From the NCBI RefSeq assembly GCF_016746095.1, contig NZ_JAERTY010000005.1, forward strand, positions 186,001 through 250,000: a stretch of DNA of 64,000 nt, in the 5' to 3' direction. Under the pieces are notes generated by a model. That model had not been told where the DNA came from and searched no databases. It saw only the letters and a program-made list of their open reading frames with translations. Source of the DNA: Sphingobacterium faecale. GTDB lineage: Bacteria > Bacteroidota > Bacteroidia > Sphingobacteriales > Sphingobacteriaceae. Positions 1 through 6,449 of the stretch are shown in pieces (positions within the stretch are counted from its first letter, which is position 1; the number at the start of each line of letters is the position of its first letter). The position numbers were made by a program, and so were the translations under genes.

Positions 1-404
1 CCCATGATATTCCAGTCCCATTTCCATAGCGGCATCTTCTTGTCGTACTCCTTTTCTTTTTTATAGAAGGTCAGTCCATTGACACTATTCAAACTGATCT
101 CCTCGTCAGAGAAATCGATCACGCTATCTCCGTTGGCATCTATAACGCTATATTCGTAATTTTCATTGACAACAACCGCAAACCCAGTCGGTGTAAATAA
201 AGATGCCTGGCGGTAATACCGATCCGAGATGGGGTTCAGGTCGGTTCTGTCTACATAGATATACCTTTTTTGCTTCGTTAGGAAAGGAACTGCATCTTTC
301 ATCTTTGCATTTGCATATAAGGGCAGCTTGACCTCTTTTTTTTCCTGTGTACAAGCCGTCATAGCTGTTAACAAGAAAAGGATACTGCACATTGCTGTTT
401 TCAT
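1..404 (-). CDS. lipoprotein of unknown function (3' end outside window)
   Basis: An open frame runs from an ATG at 404 off the left edge of the window; about 134 codons are visible. The N-terminus is a lipoprotein signal peptide with the lipobox MTAC (Cys18), so the product is probably anchored in an outer or inner membrane. Around residues 91-104 lies an acidic stretch, DANGDSVIDFSDEE, that resembles an EF-hand calcium loop and may bind calcium (inference). No family is recognised. The ATG is preceded by the same start-proximal leader seen before two other exported-protein genes in this window (11966 and 59304), which supports this start. Because the C-terminus is missing, the function cannot be assigned. 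Confidence 0.7.
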   Translation of the reverse strand, partial: MKTAMCSILFLLTAMTACTQEKKEVKLPLYANAKMKDAVPFLTKQKRYIYVDRTDLNPISDRYYRQASLFTPTGFAVVVNENYEYSVIDANGDSVIDFSDEEISLNSVNGLTFYKKEKEYDKKMPLWKWDWNIM

Positions 405-457
405 ATGTGTATAATCTGTTTTTTATCTGTCAGTTGGCGACGTGAGTATTTCATCGC
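402..457 (-). promoter_or_regulatory. start-proximal leader, copy 1 (degenerate hairpin)
   Basis: Read on the minus strand, the 32 bases ending at the ATG (GACAGATAAAAAACAG then ATTATACACATATG) are identical to those before the gene starting at 11966 and close to those before 59304. The upstream arm GAAATACTCA is present, but its partner arm (GAGTATTCCATATG in copy 2) has been lost. Confidence 0.6.
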
Positions 458-1077
458 TTTTATTTATACACAATGTTACGGAGAATGATAGAATAAATAC
501 ATCCCTGTGATTGGCTATATTTTAGAAAATTTTCAGGAATAAGTAGCAATAGGTACGGAACTTTTCGAAAAAGGAATAAATCACGTTAAAAATAGAGACT
601 TTTTTAAAATAAGGGGGTGTACACCCCTTTCAACCCCCTTTCGGGCCTATCAAAACCTCCAAAAACAGCGATTCCGCTAAGCAAACCACGTTTTGCACAA
701 GAAGTCGAAAAGTATAAATAATCACCTTTTCTCCATCCCACCCCTCTTCCACCCCTCTCTATTGGCCAGAAACGGCATTCGCCCCCTCAGATTTCAACCC
801 CTGACTCACCTTCTATTTGGTATATCTTTGATTTTGAAGGCACACGATAGGTAGAAACAGGTGCATCGTTAGGCAGCTATCCCGATTCAGGTTCGGGGTA
901 GCCCCCTAGCTGATAAGGAGACAACTTTGTCGTCATTCCGACCGCAGTGGAGGAATCTACGAAGTATACAGGCTATTAATAACAAGATAACTTAAAAAAC
1001 AGACTGCTTCATTTTCATTCGCAGTGACGGAGAATAAGCTGGCTTGATAACAGGATAACATACATAACAATAAAAAA
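405..1077. other. 673-bp intergenic region
   Basis: No convincing ORF or RNA gene is seen. It separates two divergent genes and so must hold both promoters. At about 933-962 there is a copy of a dispersed short repeat of the type GTCATTCCGACC-n-GTGGAGGAATCT, which resembles noncoding interspersed repeats common in Bacteroidota. Around 610-650 there is a C-rich and G-rich stretch (GGGGTGTACACCCC) that can form a short hairpin. Confidence 0.5.
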
Positions 1078-1524
1078 ATGAAAACACAACGCATACATAC
1101 CGCAAAGGCGCCACTATCAACCGGTATCGCATACCTATTCTTATTTGTATTTGTCTACACCGCATTTGAAAAGTCGGTAGACTTCCAAACGTTCGTTCAG
1201 GGTATGGCGCGGTATGAGGATTTCAAGGAGTATGCGATGCCTCTTGCAGCTACAGTGATAGGTTTTGAAATCCTGGTTGCGGCATTACTGCTATTTGAGA
1301 GGACACGATTGATCGGACTCTATGCATCACTGCTTCTTATGATAGCGTTTACAGGCGCACTATATTATATCACGTATGTGCTGCATTCCAGTTACTGCAA
1401 TTGTGGTGGCTTTATCAATACGCTGTCCGCCACGCAGCATCTCTGGTTCAATGGCCTGCTGATCGCCTTAGCGATTGCAGGCATATACCTCCACCGGTTT
1501 AGATATCAACTTTCAATAAATTAA
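1078..1524 (+). CDS. MauE/DoxX-like redox-associated membrane protein
   Basis: The product has 148 residues and four hydrophobic segments (about 13-30, 53-73, 78-100, 122-139), the layout of the small MauE/DoxX membrane family. A Cys pair in SYCNCGGF (C107, C109) sits at the end of the third membrane segment, in a position where family members carry redox-active cysteines. MauE-like proteins are thought to help form disulfides in exported partners. The neighbouring gene, 20 bp downstream, encodes a single-pass or exported protein with four C-terminal cysteines, which would be a natural client. Family assignment is good; the exact role is inferred. Confidence 0.75.
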   Translation: MKTQRIHTAKAPLSTGIAYLFLFVFVYTAFEKSVDFQTFVQGMARYEDFKEYAMPLAATVIGFEILVAALLLFERTRLIGLYASLLLMIAFTGALYYITYVLHSSYCNCGGFINTLSATQHLWFNGLLIALAIAGIYLHRFRYQLSIN

Positions 1525-1544
1525 TAACAGTAAATTTTAAAATC

Positions 1545-2081
1545 ATGGAAAAAAAACATGTAATCCAAAAAACAATCAATTTTTTAAACAATTTAACAGA
1601 CAAGATCATGAAAAATCAAGATCAGAACATGGAACAAGTGGAAGCCAGATCCACCAAGAGATTCGCAAGCTTAGGAACAGCTTTAGCGGTCGTATTTTTA
1701 GCATTGGTAGTAAGCTCTTTTACCGTATTGAGAAAAGGCGAAGTCAATCTGGCGCAGACCTGTTTTGAGTATACGGGTGCGGATAATCCGACGGATGCTC
1801 AAGCAACTAATCCAACAGATTATGCCTCGGCAACCAATAGCATAACCTGTCCGTTACAAAGACAGACTCTATGTGGTATCTGCTTTGAGGAAGGAGATTT
1901 TGAAGTTGATGCGGAAGGAATGCCTATTTTCTATTCGGCACCTGAAGAACCTACAGCATTAGGAGAAGTCGTGCTGGCTAACTGGGATAATCCAGTCGTA
2001 CATAACTCGACAATTACTGCTTCGAACGGTAAGATCGTAAAATTACTATTTAGAGCTAAAAAGGGGCTGTTGGCATTATAA
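1545..2081 (+). CDS. small exported or membrane-anchored Cys-containing protein, 3' end possibly replaced
   Basis: The product has 178 residues: a polar N-terminus, one hydrophobic segment at about 43-61, then a domain with four cysteines (C73, C102, C110, C113, the last two in TLCGIC). It is co-oriented with the MauE-like gene and probably a client of it. Its last third lies antisense to the truncated SusC gene: the final residues (about RAKKGLLAL) read through sequence that on the other strand still encodes SusC. This suggests that a rearrangement joined the two genes tail to tail near 2046-2081 and may have changed the natural C-terminus. An in-frame internal ATG at 1608 is an alternative start. 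I do not recognise a firm family; a DUF6520-like role is possible. Confidence 0.6.
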   Translation: MEKKHVIQKTINFLNNLTDKIMKNQDQNMEQVEARSTKRFASLGTALAVVFLALVVSSFTVLRKGEVNLAQTCFEYTGADNPTDAQATNPTDYASATNSITCPLQRQTLCGICFEEGDFEVDAEGMPIFYSAPEEPTALGEVVLANWDNPVVHNSTITASNGKIVKLLFRAKKGLLAL

Positions 2082-3178
2082 CCAAAGGAAAGCGCATAAT
2101 TCGCGTTGGCCGATCCGCCACTCATCCCCAGGTGGTGCTGCTGCTGTACAGCACTTCGGTAGACATAGCGGTAAATGTCCCTACGGATATCATTACTTTT
2201 CAGAGCATCGATCTGCGCATCCGCAGTAGCTTGATCGATCTGTTTCAGTTTTAGACGGTTTAGTAGCTCTACGACAGGAGAAACAACAGGCCGTGTCGTT
2301 GTATTATTCAACGCTGCGGTATAGTGTTGTTTATCAAACAAAAAACGTTCGACATCAATGAAATCAGTGATCTCGATACGATCATACGCATACAGATCCG
2401 GCTTTTCGGTAATACCGATATTGGAGCTCGCCGAAAAATTAAGCTTTTCATTGTATTTTCCTTTCTTGGTTGTGATAACAATCACTCCATTGCCGGAACG
2501 CGCGCCCCAGATCGAAGCCGCAGCATCTTTCAAGACCGAGATGTCCAAGACATCGTTCGGATTGATGCTGTTGATATCAAAACGCTCATCCATCGGGAAA
2601 TTGTCTACGACTATCAATGGGTTATTAGCTGCGCTATAAAGCGTACTTAGTCCACGGATAGAAGGATCTTTTACTGATTCGTAAGTAAACAGTACCCCGG
2701 TTACATTCGCTTTTAATCTTTCAATGATTCCCTTTCCGGCCTGATTATGAAATGCGGTACTGTCCAATTTGGAGGCAGCGCCTACAAAGCGTTCGGGGCT
2801 GATATGCTGATACCCCGTCGAGACCACCTCGACTTCGGTTATTTCCCTGCTGCCGACCTGCAGCTGTATACTTAAAAAAGTAGTTGTATTATCATAAGCA
2901 ACACTTTGCTCTTTATAACCTATATATTTAATTATTAATGCCCCCTGAGGTTTATCTACAGCGATACTAAACATGCCTTTTGCATCGGTACGAACTGTCT
3001 TTTTACCACCAGCGACCGTCGCCCCTTCGATGATCTGCCCATCGGCAGCCGAGCGTACTTCCCCAACAAGTACTGATCCCGGCTGCTCCTGAGCGACCGC
3101 CTGTGTAACCACAAGCGAACTAAACAACACACAGAATATCATTAAAGCTAATAGCTGATAGCCTCTGGCCAATTGCAT
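1931..3178 (-). pseudogene. truncated SusC-like TonB-dependent receptor (barrel missing)
   Basis: From the ATG at 3178 the product is about 415 residues: signal peptide (about 1-30, ending VVTQAVA), a carboxypeptidase-regulatory-like domain (about 37-110), and a TonB plug with the typical SusC signature NGVIIVTTKKG-like segment (here GNGVIVITTKKG). Homology stops shortly after NYALSFGYN, where a normal SusC of about 1000 residues would begin its long beta-barrel. The last 40 or so codons are antisense to the + strand gene ending at 2081 and look unrelated to SusC. There is no SusD downstream. Without a barrel the protein cannot form a transporter, so this is almost certainly a pseudogene. The open frame extends upstream to 3565, but the signal peptide favours 3178. 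Confidence 0.8.
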
Positions 3179-3590
3179 ACACCACACACTTCGTACGTCA
3201 CCTCGATTTCCCCTCCCGTCATATCGATTGTATCCGCTAGTTGGCGGAGGAATAGAGATATCTAAAAACTTTGCAAAAGGATTGACTTGTTTTAAAGCGA
3301 TTTGCCGATCTGTTTTTCTTTTTACACCCAGATACACATCTTTTGCCGTTTGAACCCCACAGCAACCCTTAAAACCACCTAAAACAAAAGGAACCTTCCG
3401 TTCTCCCATCACCTCCTCGTCACTGCGATATCGTCCAAGCGAGAAAAGCAGTCTATCCGACAAACCACCTTCCTCTTCGTCATTGGTAGGTGCATGCTCC
3501 GGATATCGGAAAGGTACGGCACCGAAGCAATCTCTCTCCCTTCCAGCAGTTCGTTCCTGTGTCAAACATGAACTGATAATCCATCTGTTA

Positions 3591-3964
3591 TGTAGCTATA
3601 ATGTAGGGTTTATGTAGGTCTTATGTAGGTTTAAGGGATTACATAATGACTGAATAACAAGTGGGGTATCCCTACTATAGCTACGCTTTGTCGTTAGTTC
3701 ATTCCTAGTTGTTTCTAGGTTCGGCCTTAGTTCATCCTTAGTTGTTTGGTAGTTCATTCCTAGTTCAACCCTAGTTATAGCCTGTGTTAAGGCTAGTTCA
3801 ACCTTAGTTCGGGCACCCTCCGCTTCGACACTCCTTCGGAAGCTGTTCGACTCGCCTTCGACAACTCTTCGAGTGCTCTTCGACTGTCCTTCGACTCCGC
3901 TTCGAGTGAGCTTCGAGTCGCACTCGAACAGCACCCGAACAACACTCGAACAACAGTCGAACAA
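3591..3964. repeat. degenerate 11-bp tandem repeat array
   Basis: From 3591 the sequence can be cut into consecutive 11-bp units that keep phase for about 34 units. The first block (3591-3634) has units such as TGTAGGGTTTA. A weak link follows. The second block (3690-3810) has a TAGTT core (ATTCCTAGTTC, GGCCTTAGTTC). The third block (3822-3920) has TTCGA/G cores (GCTTCGAGTGA, CCTTCGACTCC), and the last block (3921-3964) has CTCGAA cores (CACTCGAACAA). The last block is the reverse-complement form of the third, with the switch near 3920. The minus strand is free of stops here in two frames, giving hendecad-like peptides, but this follows from an 11-bp period and is not evidence for a gene. Confidence 0.85.
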
Positions 3965-4078
3965 GTGTGCACCATGGTACGACTCGGTCCCGAAGCCATA
4001 CCGAACCAACCTGCTACCCCAGCCGAAGCACGTTTAGTGTATCGCCTAAGTATTCCCCAAGTATGCGTTCCCTCCCAC

Positions 4079-4110
4079 TCGTCGTTGCGAACGAAGTGAA
4101 GCAACCCCGA
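4079..4110. repeat. dispersed short repeat (GTTGCGAACGAAGTGAAGCAA type)
   Basis: A short segment, CGTTGCGAACGAAGTGAAG followed by CAACCC, resembles the interspersed noncoding repeat found widely in Bacteroidota intergenic regions. Related segments lie near 933-962 and 22068-22102. It contains no gene. Confidence 0.4.
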
Positions 4111-4279
4111 AGGGCTCATCGTAGATAATCTGCCTTCATTTGGTTCTATTGGGCTACTAAAAAGGTCTTTGTCATCCGCCAGTAGTCGGACACGGCTCTG
4201 GCTAACGGCCATACCTCTTCCATCCCTAAAAAAATGTTTCATTTTTCAAGATTTTAAATTGTTTTTCAATGGACTTGAA

Positions 4280-4324
4280 GAACTCGCTACGCGAGGTTTC
4301 GAGTTCATTAGTGTGACCTAATGA
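4280..4324. other. two adjacent small hairpins
   Basis: GAACTCG (4280-4286) pairs with CGAGTTC (4300-4306), and CATTAG (4307-4312) pairs with CTAATG (4319-4324). There is no T-run, so these are not clear terminators. They lie in the gene-free stretch between the 11-bp array and the HTH gene at 4887. Confidence 0.35.
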
Positions 4325-4498
4325 AGGAGGCACCGGAAAAATAGACCGGTCAATATCCTACCGTACCTAATCCTTGATCAGGCCACACGGTTTAATAAAA
4401 TAATTAACTGAAGATCAGGGATGTGCCAAATTAGAGTTCAAGTAATATAATCGGTTTATAATGCACACCGCAAGAAATAGAAAAGTCATGCTAAATGA

Positions 4499-4710
4499 CT
4501 AAGCATCCCAAGCTACTCGGGAGCCGAAATAATGTTTTTTTGTAGTTGTTTTCTCATAACAAGTTTATAGTTATGAGTCTCTGGAAGAAAGAACCATAGC
4601 TGGGCTCCTATCAACCGCACAACAGGGTTCCGACGCCCTCCAAAAACGGTTTACGATAGGGCCCATGACGCTATAGCTGTACAAAAATACACAAAAGTCG
4701 TCATAGGCAT
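4499..4710 (+). other. structured intergenic segment, possible noncoding RNA or leader
   Basis: Three nested or stacked inverted repeats occur in about 160 bp. CTCATAAC (4553-4560) pairs with GTTATGAG (4570-4577). TGGGCTCCTATC plus AACCG (4601-4616) pairs with CGGTTTACGATAGGGCCCA-like sequence (4647-4664), and encloses a small AGGG/CCCT hairpin with a TTCCGACG loop. ATGACG (4665-4670) pairs with CGTCAT (4699-4704), and encloses TGTA/TACA. The density of pairing is well above the flanking AT-rich DNA. I do not recognise an RNA family. It lies 180 bp upstream of the HTH/ADP-ribosyltransferase genes. Confidence 0.4.
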
Positions 4711-4886
4711 CCTCCCATCGTCTCGTTCTGAATCAAATTGTCGGAATTTGTTGTCGAGACTCTTTTAGTCAAATGCCGTAATCAACGCAATTACGCTAAT
4801 CACAAAACAAATATAAACAAAGAATTACACTAATACAAATTATTTAATCTACAAAATATAAACAATAAAGAAACGAGATTCCTGCT

Positions 4887-5429
4887 GTGAAAAAACCAGT
4901 ATTAATTAATTCTGTTGTACTGCACATCATTAATAAAGTCAAGATTATTAGAACTTCATTAGGCTTAACAACTAGAGAAATTCATAAAATACTTGACCTA
5001 AGTGATGACGGTAATATCTTGGGTGTCATTGAAAGTAATTACAAGCCTAATAAATATAATGACAAACATCTCAACAAACTTGCAATTGCCTTTACGGAAA
5101 AGTCATTCGAGCTGGGGCATCATATATCCTATACCGTAGCAGACTTCTACCCTCCTGCTGATTTTGAGGAGAAGATGGTGGAAAAGATTGTTGTTAAAAT
5201 AGAACCCACAGAGCTGGCGCAGACTGGAGTTCTTCATCTATTAGTAGTGGAAGAAAATGATCCATTCTTTGATGATTGGCATACTACTAGACAAATAGCT
5301 GAATATTGCGGGACAAAGGCGAATAAACCATGGAGTTCCAGCGATTTTACATCGGTGATTGAATCTGCTGTGCGCAAAGGAATCCTTATCAGAAAAAGTG
5401 AGCAGGAGGCCTTATACAAAAGACCTTAA
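4887..5429 (+). CDS. HTH (XRE-like) domain protein
   Basis: The product has 180 residues. The N-terminal part (about 12-80) is an XRE-like helix-turn-helix: IRTSLGLTTREIHKIL is followed by a linker rich in N and K and ends in ADFYPP, the usual end of this Bacteroidota HTH subtype. The C-terminal part (about 95-180) is mixed alpha/beta; its stretch DDWHTTRQIAEYCG looks like a second winged-helix type fold. The start codon is GTG (GCTGTGAAAAAACC), the same context as the osmC start at 8327. The next genes encode an ADP-ribosyltransferase and another protein with a similar HTH domain, so a regulatory or antitoxin-like role in this cluster is likely (inference). Confidence 0.65.
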   Translation: MKKPVLINSVVLHIINKVKIIRTSLGLTTREIHKILDLSDDGNILGVIESNYKPNKYNDKHLNKLAIAFTEKSFELGHHISYTVADFYPPADFEEKMVEKIVVKIEPTELAQTGVLHLLVVEENDPFFDDWHTTRQIAEYCGTKANKPWSSSDFTSVIESAVRKGILIRKSEQEALYKRP

Positions 5430-5471
5430 CCAAAGATTTAAAGTACGCTACTTTTGCCCAACTAACCTAAG

Positions 5472-6026
5472 ATGAAAGACGAGCTTCAAAAATATGTCAC
5501 ACAGTATCTAGAAAAAGAACTCCGAGAGGTAACCAATTCCCATCGTGCTTCTATGCTCAATGAATTGGACAATTTTGAGAAAGCAATAGTTTACAAATAC
5601 ACCGAAGACGGCTATGAATCTGTAAATGACAACCTAAGAAGCGGAAAGAAAATCCCCGAACTAGGAGTACATCTCGTCAACACTCTAAAGAAACTCCCTG
5701 ACTACAAACTACTATGCTACCGAACGGTAAAGTTAAACAAATCGGGAATCCAAAAATACCAGGATGCATTAGCTAATGAAACGGTAATAACAGAGAAAAG
5801 CTTTCTATCATGCAGTAAATCAAAGGCAATCGCATTAGCCTTCTGCCAAAGTCCATTGTTTATCATTTTATCAAAGCATGGAAAAGATATCGAAAAAATT
5901 GCTAAATTTGGGATAGATAGTGGTCAGAACGAAAAGGAAATTCTTTTTAAACCCAATTCAAAATTTAGGGTCTTAGAGATAAAGCAAGAAAAAGATAGAG
6001 TCACGATAACATTAGAGGAGGTCTAG
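5472..6026 (+). CDS. ADP-ribosyltransferase (R-S-ExE class), putative toxin
   Basis: The product has 184 residues and no signal peptide. It shows the three hallmarks of the ADP-ribosyltransferase exoenzyme fold: an Arg on the first core strand (CYRTVKL, R84), an STS-like motif in FLSCSKSKAIA (S113-S115), and an ExE motif in NEKEILF (E154, E156). The region YTEDGYESVNDNLR (about 43-56) matches the alpha-helical cap common in arginine-specific mono-ADP-ribosyltransferases. The final strands (SKFRVLEI, VTITLEEV) are as in the family. Such enzymes transfer ADP-ribose from NAD to a protein or nucleic acid. The next gene begins 2 bp after this stop. Because no secretion signal is visible, an intracellular toxin (toxin-antitoxin or defence) role seems more likely than a secreted one (inference). 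Confidence 0.75.
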   Translation: MKDELQKYVTQYLEKELREVTNSHRASMLNELDNFEKAIVYKYTEDGYESVNDNLRSGKKIPELGVHLVNTLKKLPDYKLLCYRTVKLNKSGIQKYQDALANETVITEKSFLSCSKSKAIALAFCQSPLFIILSKHGKDIEKIAKFGIDSGQNEKEILFKPNSKFRVLEIKQEKDRVTITLEEV

Positions 6027-6027
6027 C

Positions 6028-6378
6028 ATGGATTTGGTAAAAGATTATAAGGAAAACACGAACTATAAAAGTGTCGAGGACATTTTTAAAAGTCTCTCTA
6101 ATGTATTCATGATAGGTTCCATCAAATCTGCTTACAAAAGTGAAAAGACCATTAAAAACAAGGAAGAGATTAACGAGCTTACGATACAATTCTTAGAGAA
6201 TATACTGAACAAAGATCTGGCAAAAACCAAGCAAGAGAAATTAACAATAATTTCCTTGTTGGATGAGATGAACTACAGAAACGAAGTATTGCAGCTTATG
6301 GAGAATGAGCAGGAAAAAGCTATTGATAAAGCAGCTAAGAGCATCGGGAAGAAGTTTGTGTCCTCTGTAGAAAAATAG
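6028..6378 (+). CDS. small helical protein coupled to the ADP-ribosyltransferase, candidate antitoxin or partner
   Basis: The product has 116 residues, mostly charged and predicted helical, without membrane segments or a signal peptide. It begins with ATG at 6028, one base after the TAG of the ADP-ribosyltransferase gene, so the two are almost certainly translationally coupled. I do not recognise a family. Position, size and charge would suit an antitoxin, immunity or co-factor protein for the upstream enzyme (inference). It lacks an obvious DNA-binding motif, so any autoregulation would have to come from the HTH protein at 4887. Confidence 0.6.
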   Translation: MDLVKDYKENTNYKSVEDIFKSLSNVFMIGSIKSAYKSEKTIKNKEEINELTIQFLENILNKDLAKTKQEKLTIISLLDEMNYRNEVLQLMENEQEKAIDKAAKSIGKKFVSSVEK

Positions 6379-6449
6379 TCGGTGTTACATAACGCGAACT
6401 GACTTCGTTAAACTATCTTGTATTACTTTTGGGATTATGCCCCGAAAAA

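Noticed and set aside
163..390. 75-residue ORF on the minus strand
   Set aside because: It overlaps the lipoprotein frame beginning at 404, which has a signal peptide and lipobox and stays open to the window edge; this one is a shadow in another frame.
3179..3565. N-terminal extension of the truncated SusC gene
   Set aside because: The 129 residues before the signal peptide show no domain and the signal peptide fixes the start at 3178, although the frame is open.
3596..4242. Two minus-strand ORFs over the 11-bp array (137 and 149 residues)
   Set aside because: The open frames follow from the 11-bp period and the lack of stops in it; the peptides are hendecad artefacts without domain character.
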